Source: Caryophanales bacterium UBA5729
GTDB taxonomy: Bacteria; Bacillota_I; Bacilli_A; Izemoplasmatales; Hujiaoplasmataceae
Reading direction: 5' to 3'
Length of the DNA stretch: 64,000 nt
Assembly: GCA_002419505.1 (NCBI GenBank)
Contig: DIGF01000012.1
Span: 62,001 to 126,000 of the forward strand
In this document: piece by piece, positions 44,227-54,564 of the stretch
Layout of the letters: each line of letters begins with the position of its first letter
Numbering within the stretch: the first letter of the stretch is position 1
The notes under the pieces: generated by a model
The model's input: the letters and a program-made list of their open reading frames with translations, nothing else
Told to the model about the DNA's origin: nothing
Database searches by the model: none
Translations under genes and position numbers: made by a program

Positions 44227-47200
44227 TTTGTCCCTCCATTTATAAAATAGTTTACTGCATTTTTAAATATATTTTGATCTTTATTTCCTTGAATATTTTG
44301 AAACAATCCGTCTTCATATCGTTCTGAATGTCCCATTTTTCCCAAAATTAGCCCGTCTTCCGATATAACACCCTCAATTGCATAAGCTGATCCATTGATA
44401 TTATAAATCGGATTGTTAGCAATATTATTTTCTCCGTCTACGTACTGAAAGGCAATTTGATTGTTTTGTGACAATCGTTTATATTCTTCTTCACCAATAA
44501 TAAATTTTCCTTCACCGTGGCTCATCGCAACTGTATGTCTTTCGTTAATTTTAAAATTATATAACCATGGTGAGTTGATGCTTGAAACCTTCGTATCAGC
44601 AAATTTTGATACATGTCGATTAATATCATTTTTAAAAAGAGTTGGCGATCCTACTTCCATTTGTTTTATTTGACCATATGGCAGTAGCCCAGATTTAATC
44701 AAAGCCTGGAAACCATTACAAATTCCCAGAATCAATTTCTTTTGCTCTAAAAACCTTTGTATTGCCTCGTTTATAATCTCATTCCTCAAAACTGAAGCAA
44801 TAAATTTCCCGCTACCATCAGGTTCATCTCCGCTAGAAAACCCACCGTTCAACAATAGAATATCTGATTTTGATATACATTCAGCTAAACTTTCAATTGA
44901 TTCTAAAATATCTTTTTCAGTTTGATTATTGAATACAAATGTTTTTACAATAGCTTTTTCTTTTATGAAAGCTGCTTCAGTATCATATTCGCAATTTGTA
45001 CCCGGAAAGACAGGATTAAGTACAAAAACCTTTTCTTTTCTTTTTGTAAGAAATTTTCTTTTTATTACATTTGTTTGCTCATATGAATAGTTCAAATATT
45101 TAGATGATACTATTGGATAAATATCTTTATAAGTTGACTCGTTGGTGTTTAAACATTCTAAAATGTCAAGTTTGACGTTATTGATAAAGATAGTTGCTTC
45201 AGAAACTGTTTCACCCAAATAAATAAAATTTTTATGTTTAATCCGTTCTTTTGATTCGACAATCATCGAACCATAACTCACATCAAATAAAGAACAATTT
45301 GTTTGGATTTTAAATCCGATTCGATTGCCAAATGAAGCTTTAATCAAAGCTTCTGCCAATCCTCCCGATTGTAAAGGCGAAGCGCTTATTATCGCTTTTT
45401 GCTGAATTTTTTCATAAATTGTATCAAAGTTTTGTTTTAAAACACTAAAATCGGGTAAATAAAATTGATCAATTTTGCTTTTTACGAGATAAATATAATT
45501 ATTAGGTTGTTTAAACTCAGGAGAAATTATATTTTTGATATTTTCTGTTGTAAATGCGAATGATATTAGCGTAGGCGGAACATCTAGTTCTTTAAATGAT
45601 CCACTCATTGAGTCTTTTCCTCCAATTGCTGCAAGATTAAACTCTTTTAATGTATAATATGCTCCTAGAAGTGAAGAAAATGGCTTCTGCCAACGGATTG
45701 GATCCACTCCGAGTCGTTCAAAATATTCTTGAAATGATAATCTGATTTTTTTATAATTGCCACCGCAAGATACAACTTTACTGATGGAATCAATAACAGC
45801 ATACATTGCTCCGTGGTATGGGCTCCAAATACAAAGATTCGGATCATATCCATATGCCATAATACTGACTGTAGCTGTTTTTTGATTTTTAACCGGAATC
45901 CTTTGAACGCTTGCATATATTTTCGTTTTACGATATTGACCTCCAAAAGGCGAAAGAACAGTTGTCCTGCCTATTGTAGAATCAAACATCTCAGATAAAC
46001 CTTGCATACTAGCGACGCTATTATCTTTTAACATGTTTAAAATTTTTTGTTTAATATCTTGTCCATCATAATCTTTTAAAAAAGGATCTATCTTAATTGG
46101 TTCTAATACTTTTACTTCGACACTTTGTCTAATCCCAGATGTCTTAATAAAATCCCTGGATATATCACATATAATTTCTTTTTTCCAAGTCATGGTCAAT
46201 CTATTTTTTTCAGTTACTTTAGCCACTACTGTAGCTTCAATATTTTCTTCATGACAATATTGAATAAATTTAGCTTCATTTTTTGAATCAATGACTACTG
46301 CCATTCTTTCTTGTGACTCACTTATTGCAAGTTCAGTTCCATTAATCCCCATATATTTGACAGGTATTTTATCTAAATCAATATCAATACCAGCTGCCAA
46401 TTCCCCTATAGCTACACTTACACCACCAGCTCCAAAATCATTAGCTTTTTTTATTAAGCGGGTTACTTCATTCCTTCTAAACAATCTTTGTATTTTTCTC
46501 TCTTCTGGAGCGTTACCTTTTTGGACTTCAGATGAAGCTTCTGTCATAGAAGATTCATGGTGTGTTTTGCTGGAACCTGTCGCACCTCCGATTCCATCTC
46601 TTCCAGTTTTTCCTCCAATCAAAATTATAAAGTCTCCGGGGATTGGTTTTTCTCTGATGATATCGCTAGCTTTAACAGCTCCAATCACAGCTCCGACTTC
46701 CATTCTTTTCGCAATAAAATTTTGATGAATAACTTCATTAACATAGGTTGTAGGTATTCCTACTTGATTTCCATAGGATGAATATCCGTGTGCAGCTGTC
46801 TGAGAGATAATTCTTTGAGGAAGTTTACCTTCCAGTGTCTCCTCAATCGGCCTAGTAATATCTCCGGCTCCGGTAATTCTCATTGCACCATAGACATAAC
46901 TTCGGCCGCTCAAAGGGTCTCTAATTGCCCCGCCAATGCAGGTTGAAGCGCCTCCAAAAGGTTCAATTTCAGTTGGATGATTATGAGTTTCATTTTTAAA
47001 CATCAACAGCCATTTTTCTTTTTTGTCATTAGCTAAAACATCTATATGTATACTACAAGCATTAACCTCATCGCTGATTTCCAAATCATCCAAATTGCCA
47101 TTCTTCAATTCCAATTTGGTATTTATTGTAGCTATATCCATCAATGTCACTAGTTTGTGAATTCCTACTTTATTTCTTGTTTCTAAATAATCGTTGAAAG

Positions 47201-47936
47201 TCGATTGAATAATCGTTGAAATATTCCCTGGTTCAAAAACAATCTTACTCAGTTCTGTTTCAAAAGTAGTATGTCGACAATGATCGCTCCAATATGTATC
47301 CAAGACTTTAATCTCTGTTTCACGGGGATTTCTTTTTTCTTCCTTTAAAAAATATTCTTGAATATATTTTAAATCATTAATAGACATCGCAAGTTGGTTA
47401 TCTTGCAGGAAATTTTGTAATTTTATTTCATTAAAATAAATAAACCCATTCAATACAGAAACCGGTTTGGCTTCTTCATTGATGGGTTGCTGAAAAATCA
47501 TTAAATCCTTTTCTCTTGATTCAACTTTATTAATATAGAATTTTTTCAATGTCGCATATTCTTTTTCGCTTAACTGATTATCAAACATAAATAAGTAGCC
47601 ACTTGTAACAGTTGCCTTTGAAGCTGGATGAATCAACTTAATGCATTGAACAGCAGAGTCTGCTCTTTGATCAAATTGTCCGGGTAAAGATTCTATCGCA
47701 ATATGGGTGCTAGATAAATTTATATCTTCATGTATAATATCGCGATTTGGTTCTGAAAGAATGTCATTAATAGCTTTTTCGCAGATTTCTTCTTCAATGT
47801 TGAAAATATCATAGATGATAAAATAGCGCAGGTTTCTTAATTCAAGGTTAAAAAGTAGTTGAATCTGTTCTTTTAAATTTTGACACTCTATATCAAAACC
47901 CGGTCTTCTTTCAATGAAAATTCGTTTACAAATCAT
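44223..47936 (-). CDS. purL: Phosphoribosylformylglycinamidine synthase, single-chain type
   Basis: FGAM synthase of 1237 residues joining synthetase and glutaminase in one chain, the clade-II large form seen in clostridia and streptococci rather than the PurS-PurL-PurQ complex of Bacillus. [16 protein letters not shown] is the substrate region, [18 protein letters not shown] the ATP site, and [19 protein letters not shown] follows. The C-terminal glutaminase starts [15 protein letters not shown], with [15 protein letters not shown] (Cys) and SHGEGKF. ATG 47936 is chosen over one four codons upstream because GGAG lies between them. It overlaps purC by 4 bp. Confidence 0.97.
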   Translation of the reverse strand: MICKRIFIERRPGFDIECQNLKEQIQLLFNLELRNLRYFIIYDIFNIEEEICEKAINDILSEPNRDIIHEDINLSSTHIAIESLPGQFDQRADSAVQCIKLIHPASKATVTSGYLFMFDNQLSEKEYATLKKFYINKVESREKDLMIFQQPINEEAKPVSVLNGFIYFNEIKLQNFLQDNQLAMSINDLKYIQEYFLKEEKRNPRETEIKVLDTYWSDHCRHTTFETELSKIVFEPGNISTIIQSTFNDYLETRNKVGIHKLVTLMDIATINTKLELKNGNLDDLEISDEVNACSIHIDVLANDKKEKWLLMFKNETHNHPTEIEPFGGASTCIGGAIRDPLSGRSYVYGAMRITGAGDITRPIEETLEGKLPQRIISQTAAHGYSSYGNQVGIPTTYVNEVIHQNFIAKRMEVGAVIGAVKASDIIREKPIPGDFIILIGGKTGRDGIGGATGSSKTHHESSMTEASSEVQKGNAPEERKIQRLFRRNEVTRLIKKANDFGAGGVSVAIGELAAGIDIDLDKIPVKYMGINGTELAISESQERMAVVIDSKNEAKFIQYCHEENIEATVVAKVTEKNRLTMTWKKEIICDISRDFIKTSGIRQSVEVKVLEPIKIDPFLKDYDGQDIKQKILNMLKDNSVASMQGLSEMFDSTIGRTTVLSPFGGQYRKTKIYASVQRIPVKNQKTATVSIMAYGYDPNLCIWSPYHGAMYAVIDSISKVVSCGGNYKKIRLSFQEYFERLGVDPIRWQKPFSSLLGAYYTLKEFNLAAIGGKDSMSGSFKELDVPPTLISFAFTTENIKNIISPEFKQPNNYIYLVKSKIDQFYLPDFSVLKQNFDTIYEKIQQKAIISASPLQSGGLAEALIKASFGNRIGFKIQTNCSLFDVSYGSMIVESKERIKHKNFIYLGETVSEATIFINNVKLDILECLNTNESTYKDIYPIVSSKYLNYSYEQTNVIKRKFLTKRKEKVFVLNPVFPGTNCEYDTEAAFIKEKAIVKTFVFNNQTEKDILESIESLAECISKSDILLLNGGFSSGDEPDGSGKFIASVLRNEIINEAIQRFLEQKKLILGICNGFQALIKSGLLPYGQIKQMEVGSPTLFKNDINRHVSKFADTKVSSINSPWLYNFKINERHTVAMSHGEGKFIIGEEEYKRLSQNNQIAFQYVDGENNIANNPIYNINGSAYAIEGVISEDGLILGKMGHSERYEDGLFQNIQGNKDQNIFKNAVNYFINGGTK

Positions 47937-47977
47937 AGCACACTCCATGAAAATTTATTAGAAATAATTTCAACCAA

Positions 47978-48454
47978 TCATATTACTAATTGATTATTGC
48001 TTATAACTGCCTCAGCTTGTTTTTTTCTGTAATTAATTAACTTTTCAGCTAAAACTTTATCCTCTAAAGCCAATATAGATACTGCAAATAAAGCCGCATT
48101 TTTCGCGCCATCAATTGCCATTGACGCAACAGGAATACCGCTCGGCATCTGTACAATTGATAATAATGAATCAAGACCAGAAAGTTTTGACATAATAGGA
48201 ACGCCAATAACAGGTAACGTCGTTAGACTAGCAACTACTCCAGGAAGATGTGCGGCACCTCCAGCCCCGGCAATTATTACTTTACAACCCTGTGAAACAG
48301 AATGTTGAACAAGTTCATGTAATTCCTTAGGTGTCCGATGTGCACTAATGGCATCTCTTGTGTATGAAATCTGAAACTCTTCTAAAACCAAGCATGCTTG
48401 TTTCATAATATCCCAATCTGATTTTGAGCCCATAATGACAGAAACTTTTTTCAT
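47978..48454 (-). CDS. purE: N5-carboxyaminoimidazole ribonucleotide mutase
   Basis: Class-I PurE, 158 residues. VIMGSKSDWDIM, DAISAHRTPKEL, VIIAGAGGAAHLPGVVA and SIVQMPSGIPVASMAI match the mutase that works with PurK; no purK is in the window. I start at ATG 48454 (MKKVSVIMG), which has TTGGAGG 7 bases upstream. A longer frame reaching 48496 runs into the attenuator terminator and is not plausible. First gene of the purine operon, directly behind the riboswitch. Confidence 0.97.
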   Translation of the reverse strand: MKKVSVIMGSKSDWDIMKQACLVLEEFQISYTRDAISAHRTPKELHELVQHSVSQGCKVIIAGAGGAAHLPGVVASLTTLPVIGVPIMSKLSGLDSLLSIVQMPSGIPVASMAIDGAKNAALFAVSILALEDKVLAEKLINYRKKQAEAVISNNQLVI

Positions 48455-48477
48455 ATAATCCTCCAATAAAAATAAAA

Positions 48478-48510
48478 AATGAGATTTTTCACACAAAGAA
48501 AAATCTCATT
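48478..48510 (-). terminator. Attenuator terminator of the purine riboswitch
   Basis: Perfect 13-bp arms AATGAGATTTTTC (48478-48490) and GAAAAATCTCATT (48498-48510), 7-nt loop, followed on the minus strand by TTTTATTTTT and 24 bp later by purE. It is the expression platform of the aptamer at 48531-48595: ligand binding should favour this hairpin. Confidence 0.92.
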
Positions 48511-48530
48511 AAATTAGATGATTTTTACTT

Positions 48531-48595
48531 TGCGTAGTCCTAAATTTACGGTTTAGGGTAGAGACTTGCTTACCATATCAAAGCTATTATACGCA
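48531..48595 (-). promoter_or_regulatory. Purine riboswitch aptamer, guanine type
   Basis: On the minus strand the consensus elements occur in order: TGCGTATAAT, ATATGG, GTCTCTACC, CCGTAAA, GACTACGCA. Helix P1 is TGCGTA (48590-48595) with TACGCA (48531-48536). TAAGCAA/CTCTACC and CTAAACCGTAAATTTAG supply J2/3 and the P3 stem-loop. The discriminating base in GACTACG is C, which pairs with guanine or hypoxanthine; adenine aptamers have U there. It should switch off the pur-gua operon when guanine is abundant. Confidence 0.96.
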
Positions 48596-48612
48596 GATAT
48601 TAAAATTTAAAT

Positions 48613-48640
48613 GTTGATTAATATCAACGATGATATTATA
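48613..48640 (-). promoter_or_regulatory. Purine operon promoter with dyad at the start site
   Basis: TATAAT (48635-48640 on the minus strand) is preceded by TATGT, an extended -10; no good -35 is visible. The dyad GTTGATTAATATCAAC (48613-48628, arms GTTGAT/ATCAAC) begins where transcription should start, just before the riboswitch. It could be an operator or a 5' RNA hairpin. Confidence 0.6.
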
Positions 48641-48829
48641 ACATAATATTCCCAATTATTTATTATTTTTTTCATTTTTTACACTTTTCAATTCTGATTT
48701 ATTAAAAACACTTCTTTAAAGAAATGAAATAACTTATAGAATCTAAAAACAGTGTTTTTATTATTTTTATAACAGCATTAAAATAAAAATTTTTACTAAT
48801 TTGACGGCTATTGATTGTATTTAAAATTA
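48641..48829. other. AT-rich spacer between pyrE and the purine promoter
   Basis: 189 bp between the purine promoter and the pyrE stop codon. I see no open frame, RNA motif or convincing terminator for the pyrimidine operon here. Confidence 0.5.
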
Positions 48830-49459
48830 CTAAATCATCCAATTATCATCTGTTGGATCTAATTTCCACTTATCAAGTTTTTTGATATCTTCAGATTTTA
48901 TAAATTTTTTTTCTAGAGCTAAATTTTTTAAAGCATCATAATCCGATAAAGATATATAAGGAATATCTATTTTTTTAAATGCTTCTTTAGCTTTGATTAA
49001 CTCGTAGGAAAAGATTGCTACAACACCTAAGACTATAAACCCTGCATCTTGAAGCGCTCTAACAACATCAATACATGAACTGCCGGTGCTAATTAAATCT
49101 TCTATTACTACAACTTTTGCTCCAGGGATAATTTTACCTTCAATTTGATTCTCACGGCCATGTCCTTTGTTTGAGTTTCTGACATAACCCATTGGTAAAC
49201 ACAATAAATCAGCTACCAAAGCAGCATGAGCTATTCCAGCAGTAGCTGTTCCCATGATATATTCACAATTAGAAAAATGTGTATTAACGGTTTCGCTAAG
49301 TTTTTCTTTTATCAACTGTCGAGTTTTTGGATTAGATAAAGTTAATCTATTATCACAATAAATAGGTGATTTGATACCACTCGTCCAGATAAAGGGCTTG
49401 TTTGGGTTAAGAAATATCGCTCCTATATCAAGCAAAGCTTGAGCAATTTCAATTTTCAT
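48830..49459 (-). CDS. pyrE: Orotate phosphoribosyltransferase
   Basis: Attaches PRPP to orotate, 209 residues. FIWTSGIKSPIYCDNR is the orotate-contact region. MGTATAGIAHAALVAD and the PRPP loop VVVIEDLISTGSSCIDVV are typical of the Bacillus-type PyrE. It overlaps the end of pyrF by 11 bp and is the last gene of the pyrimidine operon. The C-terminal 30 residues (KKLDKWKLDPTDDNW) are also seen in other Firmicute PyrE proteins. Confidence 0.97.
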   Translation of the reverse strand: MKIEIAQALLDIGAIFLNPNKPFIWTSGIKSPIYCDNRLTLSNPKTRQLIKEKLSETVNTHFSNCEYIMGTATAGIAHAALVADLLCLPMGYVRNSNKGHGRENQIEGKIIPGAKVVVIEDLISTGSSCIDVVRALQDAGFIVLGVVAIFSYELIKAKEAFKKIDIPYISLSDYDALKNLALEKKFIKSEDIKKLDKWKLDPTDDNWMI

Positions 49460-50138
49460 ATAAAAACTCCTTTAAACAGTTTTGGTAAGCATTAATCGGA
49501 TTATTGGATTGAGTTATACTTCTTCCGACAACAATGAAAGTACTCCCCAATTCTTTTGCCATTTTGGGAGTTGTTACCCTAAGTTGATCATCATTATTTT
49601 CTAAAAAATTACGAATTCCTGGCGTTACACTAATCAATCCCAAATCATTAATCATCGGAGCCTCCAAAGCGCTACAAACAACGCCATCTAAACCTGCTTT
49701 TTTTGCATTTATAGCATATCTTTTGATTGTTTCATTCATTGAAGTTGTGATTAATAATTCGTTTTTTAATATTTCTTCTGATATCGAAGTTAATTGAGTA
49801 ACCGCAATCAGCAGTGTTTTTGATCCAACTTCATCTAGAGCTTTTTTTGCGGCTTCCATCATTTTTATTCCACCTGCTGCATGTACGTTAGTCATCTCTA
49901 CATCTAAAGCAGCAATATTCTTCATTGTTTTATAAATAGTATTAGGGATATCGTGTAATTTTAAATCTAGAAAGATTTTATACCCTTTGGCTTTTAAATC
50001 TTTAATTAACTCTGAGCCTTCTTTATAAAACAACTCCATACCAATTTTTAGATACGGTTTTTCTCCGGACATGAGATTTAAAAAATCTAACAATTCTTTT
50101 TTGCTAGAATAATCACAAGCTATTATTACGTTTTTCAT
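49449..50138 (-). CDS. pyrF: Orotidine 5'-phosphate decarboxylase
   Basis: Final step to UMP, 229 residues, class I barrel. VIIACDYSSKKELLDF opens the fold. KIFLDLKLHDIPNTIYK holds the catalytic Lys-Asp-Lys-Asp tetrad; GVVCSALEAP, VTPGIRNF and FIVVGRSITQSNNP follow. The ATG overlaps the pyrD stop (ATGA), so translation is coupled. Confidence 0.97.
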   Translation of the reverse strand: MKNVIIACDYSSKKELLDFLNLMSGEKPYLKIGMELFYKEGSELIKDLKAKGYKIFLDLKLHDIPNTIYKTMKNIAALDVEMTNVHAAGGIKMMEAAKKALDEVGSKTLLIAVTQLTSISEEILKNELLITTSMNETIKRYAINAKKAGLDGVVCSALEAPMINDLGLISVTPGIRNFLENNDDQLRVTTPKMAKELGSTFIVVGRSITQSNNPINAYQNCLKEFLYEN

Positions 50139-51049
50139 ATATGGCTTCCCCCAATAATATCTGATATTTTATTTATCTTTAGTTCTTTCATTAATTTAGG
50201 TAAATCTTCAATAATGGATTTGCAAGCATATGGGTCTATTAGGTTAGCTGTACCAATTTGAACTGCCGTAGCTCCAGCATACATCATTTCAATAACATCC
50301 GAAGCATTCATGATTCCGCCAACTCCGATAATTGGTATTGAAACATTTCTATATACTTGATGGACCATTCTTAAAGCAACTGGTTTAATTGCCGGCCCAC
50401 TTAAACCACCATATGTATTTGCAAGCACTGGTTTACCTGTTTTAATATCTATTCGCATACCTATAAGTGTATTAATCAATGTAATGGCATCAGCTCCTGC
50501 TGATTCAACTGCTTTTGCTATCTCCACAATATCTGTAACATTAGGTGATAATTTAACATAAACAGGTAAATTAGTAACCGATTTTACAGCTTTCACCAAG
50601 GAAGCGGCAATATCTTTGTTTAACCCAAAATGAATTCCTCCATCCTTTACATTAGGACAGCTAATATTCAATTCTATTGCTCCTATTTGGCTGCATTTTG
50701 ATATCAATTTTACTGACTCTAGATATTCTTTTTCTGTACTGCCGCCAATGTTTGCAATTACTTTCTTATGATAAACCTTTTTTAATTTCACTAACTCACA
50801 ATTTATCACTTCTTCAACTCCTGGATTTTGCAAGCCTATTGAATTTAACATTCCCGCATATGTTTCTGCTATTCGCGGATTAGGATTTCCGTATCGACTG
50901 TTAAGAGTTGTTCCTTTAAAAACAAAAGAACCAAGAATATTGATATCATAATACTCTGAAAATTCGTAACCAAATCCAAAACAGCCAGAAGCGGGAATAA
51001 TTGGATTCGAAAGTGTCATTCCAGGTAATTTGACTTCTAAATTATTCAT
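50135..51049 (-). CDS. pyrD: Dihydroorotate dehydrogenase, catalytic subunit (type 1B)
   Basis: FMN-containing subunit of NAD-dependent dihydroorotate dehydrogenase, 304 residues. IIPASGCFGFGYEFSEYYD, NSIGLQNPGVEEVI, ELNISCPNVKDGG (catalytic Cys), YVKLSPNVTDI, and GVGGIMNASDVIEMMYAGAT followed by AVQIGTA are diagnostic. Its pyrK partner lies directly upstream with an 8-bp overlap, which confirms the 1B form. ATG 51049 follows GTGAGG; a longer frame starting five codons earlier is less likely. Confidence 0.97.
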   Translation of the reverse strand: MNNLEVKLPGMTLSNPIIPASGCFGFGYEFSEYYDINILGSFVFKGTTLNSRYGNPNPRIAETYAGMLNSIGLQNPGVEEVINCELVKLKKVYHKKVIANIGGSTEKEYLESVKLISKCSQIGAIELNISCPNVKDGGIHFGLNKDIAASLVKAVKSVTNLPVYVKLSPNVTDIVEIAKAVESAGADAITLINTLIGMRIDIKTGKPVLANTYGGLSGPAIKPVALRMVHQVYRNVSIPIIGVGGIMNASDVIEMMYAGATAVQIGTANLIDPYACKSIIEDLPKLMKELKINKISDIIGGSHI

Positions 51050-51788
51050 CAATATAAACCTCACTACTTTCTAGAACCGGGCCTTCTTTACATATTCTCT
51101 TATACGATTGAATAGTTTTATGTGAACAGCCCATACAAGCTCCAAATCCGCAACCCATCCTTTCTTCAAAAGACAATTGTCCAATATAACCTTCTTTGAC
51201 CAAAGCATGAAGCATTTTTTCTGGTCCACAAGCGTAGTAGTAATCAAAAGATATTTGTTTGTTTTTAATCACTTCCAAAACATTTCCCTTTTCACCGTAA
51301 GATCCATCAATTGTACAAACAACAATTGATTCGGAAAATTTCTTGAATTCATTCTCTAAAAAAACATCTCGATGTGAAGGAAAACCGATAATCACATCGA
51401 AATCCATTTTATTATTTTTTAATTGTTTCGCTAACTCTAGCAAAGGTGGAACCCCAACACCACCGCCTATAAGAATTGATTTTCTCGTATTTTTTTTAAT
51501 CGTAAATCCATTTCCCAAAGGACACAAAATATCAATTAAATCTCCTGATTTCTTATAAGATAATTTTTTGGTGCCAGTTCCAAAAATCTTGTATATAATC
51601 GTCATTTCATTCTCTTTATAACTAGATATTGATATGGGTCTTCTTAAAAAATTCTCATAATTATCATCGATTTTAATATTCATAAATTGTCCAGGATTTT
51701 TTATTTTTGAAGTATCACCTATTAAAGTCATCTGAAATACGTTATAAGCAATTTCTTGATTTGATTTAATTAAATATTCTTCACTCAT
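51042..51788 (-). CDS. pyrK: Dihydroorotate dehydrogenase electron-transfer subunit
   Basis: FAD and [2Fe-2S] subunit passing electrons from PyrD to NAD, 248 residues. FLRRPISISSY is the FAD-binding site, LIGGGVGVPPLLELA the NAD-binding loop, and CGFGACMGCSH plus a following Cys (KRICKEG) bind the iron-sulfur cluster. ATG 51788 lies after AAGAAGGTG and overlaps the pyrC stop; a GTG three codons earlier is inside that ribosome site. Confidence 0.96.
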   Translation of the reverse strand: MSEEYLIKSNQEIAYNVFQMTLIGDTSKIKNPGQFMNIKIDDNYENFLRRPISISSYKENEMTIIYKIFGTGTKKLSYKKSGDLIDILCPLGNGFTIKKNTRKSILIGGGVGVPPLLELAKQLKNNKMDFDVIIGFPSHRDVFLENEFKKFSESIVVCTIDGSYGEKGNVLEVIKNKQISFDYYYACGPEKMLHALVKEGYIGQLSFEERMGCGFGACMGCSHKTIQSYKRICKEGPVLESSEVYIDE

Positions 51789-53058
51789 AAAAAACACCTT
51801 CTTTATAAACTACTTTTCCTTCAACAATTGTCATTACTGGCCACCCTTTACAAATCCATCCATCAAAAGGTGTGTTTCTGCCTTTTGAAACAAAAGATAC
51901 TTTGTCAATCTTTTTTTCAGTATTCAAATCTATGATTGTTAAATCTGCAACCCGCCCGGAAACTAACTTACCGTACTCTAAATTCAAACGACGAGCTGGA
52001 TTATAACTAAACCACTTAATTGCGTCACCTAAAGACGCAATACCAGTATCAACTAAGTTTGTGTAAATTAACGGAAAGGCCGTTTCCAAACCGATGACTC
52101 CAAATGGTGCATCTTTCAAACTTTTATTTTTTTCAATCTCTTGATGAGGTGCATGGTCTGTCGCAATCACATCAATCGTTCCATCAAGTAATCCGCTGAT
52201 AAGTGCATATTTATCTTTTAATTCACGTACAGGAGGATTCATTTTTGTATTAGAGTCCAAAACATCATTTTCCGTTAACAATAAATGATGAGGCGTTACT
52301 TCGCAAGTGACATTTACTCCTCGCTTTTTTGCATCTCTAATAATCCTAACTCCTTCTTTTGTAGATACATGACATATATGATAAGCCGCTTTAGTCTCTT
52401 CAGCTATCAAAGTATCTCTAGCAATATGAATAGATTCACTCAAACTTGTGATACCATCCCAACCCTCAATTTTAGCTTTATTTCCCTTGTGAACATACCC
52501 GCCAAACAATAATCCTTCATCTTCACAATGCGCACAAATCAAAGTTTCATATCGATGAGCTAAAAGCATAGCTTCATACATTTCCTTTGTAGATTGTATT
52601 CCAAAACCATCATTACTGAATCCACAAACTTTATCCTTCAATAATTCCATATCAACTAAAGGTGAATGATTTTTTTGTGATTTTGTAATAGTTGCATATG
52701 GTAACACTTTAATGAGAGCATTTTGTTTTATCTTCTCTAAAATAAGATTAATAACTTCTAAATTATCTGGCACAGGATTAGTATTTGGCATAGCACAAAC
52801 TAACGTATATCCGCCTTTTGCCGCAGCCATTGTCCCGGTCCTAATCGTTTCTTTATTCTCATATCCAGGTTCTCTTAAGTGAACATGCATATCAATAAAA
52901 CCTGGCGAAATAAAAAGACCTTTGCAGTCATGGATCTCATGATTCTCAATTGGAATGGAAGATTCAATTTGAGTAATTTTATTATCAAGTATCAAAACAT
53001 CCTTAATTACAGTTTGATTATCTTCTAATAAAAAACCGCCTTTTAATAATATACCCAT
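51781..53058 (-). CDS. pyrC: Dihydroorotase
   Basis: Class-I dihydroorotase of 425 residues, a zinc amidohydrolase closing the dihydroorotate ring. FIDMHVHLREPGYENKETI carries the metal His pair. AHCEDEGLL and CHVSTKEGVRII supply further metal ligands, and ATDHAPHQEIEK the catalytic Asp. Its ATG shares one base with the pyrR stop. Intact and of normal length. Confidence 0.97.
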   Translation of the reverse strand: MGILLKGGFLLEDNQTVIKDVLILDNKITQIESSIPIENHEIHDCKGLFISPGFIDMHVHLREPGYENKETIRTGTMAAAKGGYTLVCAMPNTNPVPDNLEVINLILEKIKQNALIKVLPYATITKSQKNHSPLVDMELLKDKVCGFSNDGFGIQSTKEMYEAMLLAHRYETLICAHCEDEGLLFGGYVHKGNKAKIEGWDGITSLSESIHIARDTLIAEETKAAYHICHVSTKEGVRIIRDAKKRGVNVTCEVTPHHLLLTENDVLDSNTKMNPPVRELKDKYALISGLLDGTIDVIATDHAPHQEIEKNKSLKDAPFGVIGLETAFPLIYTNLVDTGIASLGDAIKWFSYNPARRLNLEYGKLVSGRVADLTIIDLNTEKKIDKVSFVSKGRNTPFDGWICKGWPVMTIVEGKVVYKEGVFYE

Positions 53059-53582
53059 TATTTTGTGATAATAACCTTATCATTTTCACCTAAGTCAGTC
53101 AAGATCACTTTAATTCGTTCTTCTTGACTGGTTGGAATATTTTTTCCTACATAATTTGGAGAAATAGGAATCTGTCTATGTCCTCGATCAATCAGAACCC
53201 CTAGTTCAATGCTTTTAGGTCGTCCTAAATCTATAACAGCATCCATAGCCGCTCTCACAGTACGTCCTGTATAAAGCACGTCATCTATCAATACAACAAC
53301 TTTATCTGTTAAATCTAATTGTACCAATTGACGGTTTATTTCTTTTGAAATAGATGTTTTAATATCATCGCGATAAGGTGTTATATCCAATTCAAAAACC
53401 GCAACTTCAACTCCTTCAATTTGATTAATATTTTCAGCGATGATTCTTGATAATACAACGCCTTTTTTACGAATACCTAAAATAACTATATTTTCTAATT
53501 CTTTATTTTTTTCAATTATCTCATAAGAAATTCTACGAATAGTTCTTTTCATAGTTAGATTATCCACAACAACTTTTTCCAT
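53058..53582 (-). CDS. pyrR: PyrR, pyrimidine operon attenuation regulator
   Basis: RNA-binding regulator with uracil phosphoribosyltransferase activity in the family, 174 residues. ILGIRKKGVVLSRIIAENI, VLIDDVLYTGRTVRAAMDA (PRPP loop) and LIDRGHRQIPISPNYVGKN are signature segments. With UMP bound it attaches to the leader hairpin at 54565-54584 and promotes termination. It sits second in the operon it controls, between pyrB and pyrC, with one-base overlaps on both sides. In many Bacilli pyrR is first, so the pyrB-first order is mildly unusual. Confidence 0.97.
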   Translation of the reverse strand: MEKVVVDNLTMKRTIRRISYEIIEKNKELENIVILGIRKKGVVLSRIIAENINQIEGVEVAVFELDITPYRDDIKTSISKEINRQLVQLDLTDKVVVLIDDVLYTGRTVRAAMDAVIDLGRPKSIELGVLIDRGHRQIPISPNYVGKNIPTSQEERIKVILTDLGENDKVIITK

Positions 53583-54448
53583 TAATTTAACGCCCTTTCT
53601 AAGACAGCCATACGTATATAGACTCCATTTGTCATTTGTTTAAAAATTCTTGATTTAGAACATTCAACGACATCATCATCTATTTCCGTTTTTCGATTGA
53701 ATGGTGCGGGATGCATAATAATAGCCTCATTCTTCATTCGATTAACTTTATCCATCGTCAAACCGTATTCTTTCAAATATTCTTCTTTTGATAGTTGAAT
53801 TTCATATCCATGGCGTTCATATTGAACCCTTAACAACATAATAATATCCATCTCAGTTAAAGCTTTTTCAAAATCAATATACTCACCAGCACCATCATCA
53901 AATTCTTTTGGGCCACTAACATATACTTCCATACCTAAACGTTGCATCACTTCGATATTAGTATGCGCAACACGACTATGACGAATATCCCCTACTATCG
54001 CACATTTAAGTCCTTCAAAATGCCCGTATTCTTCTTTGATTGTCATTAAATCCAATAAACTTTGCGTCGGATGATTTTCAGTTCCATCACCACCATTTAG
54101 TATTGGAATATTAATTCCTTGTAATTGGTTAAAATAACTGTTTTGTGGATGCCTAATAACAACTACATCGAAGCCAACTGCCTCAAATGTTTTTATGGTG
54201 TCATATAAGCTTTCACCTTTTTTTACGCTCGAAGTCTCCTTGTTAAAATCTACCACAACCATACCCAAATTTGCTTCTGCAGAAACAAAACTATAGTGTG
54301 TTCTAGTAGAAGGTTCAAAAAACAAATTTGCGACCTTTTTTCCCGCTAGGCTTTTACAAGTTTTGCCTTTCTTAAATTCTAGGGCGTTATTAATGATTTT
54401 GTGAATGTCTAAAACTGATAATTCTTTTAAACTAAATAAGTTTTCCAT
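53582..54448 (-). CDS. pyrB: Aspartate carbamoyltransferase catalytic subunit
   Basis: Makes carbamoyl-aspartate, 288 residues. FFEPSTRTHYSFVSAEANLG is the carbamoyl-phosphate loop. SVKKGESLYDTIKTFEA, NGGDGTENHPTQSLLDLMTI and IIMHPAPFNRKTEI are also typical. No regulatory chain (pyrI) follows, as in Bacillus. AAGGAGG precedes the ATG at 54448. First gene of the operon, behind the attenuator at 54468-54496. The carAB genes that make its substrate are not in the window. Confidence 0.97.
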   Translation of the reverse strand: MENLFSLKELSVLDIHKIINNALEFKKGKTCKSLAGKKVANLFFEPSTRTHYSFVSAEANLGMVVVDFNKETSSVKKGESLYDTIKTFEAVGFDVVVIRHPQNSYFNQLQGINIPILNGGDGTENHPTQSLLDLMTIKEEYGHFEGLKCAIVGDIRHSRVAHTNIEVMQRLGMEVYVSGPKEFDDGAGEYIDFEKALTEMDIIMLLRVQYERHGYEIQLSKEEYLKEYGLTMDKVNRMKNEAIIMHPAPFNRKTEIDDDVVECSKSRIFKQMTNGVYIRMAVLERALN

Positions 54449-54467
54449 AATTCCTCCTTAAATAAAA

Positions 54468-54496
54468 AAATCTTCTAGCTTTAGACCAGAAGATTT
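54468..54496 (-). terminator. Attenuator terminator of the pyr leader
   Basis: Arms AAATCTTCT (54468-54476) and AGAAGATTT (54488-54496) with an 11-nt loop, followed on the minus strand by TTTTATTT and 12 bp later by the pyrB ribosome site. The hairpin is placed to be controlled by PyrR. Confidence 0.9.
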
Positions 54497-54564
54497 CATA
54501 AAAGTCAAAATTATGTTTTCACATAAAAAATTATATATTTCCTCAGAAATAAAATAATACTCTT

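Noticed and set aside
47978..48496. Longer purE frame beginning at 48496
   Set aside because: Its first codons overlap the attenuator terminator and the ribosome site of the ATG at 48454.
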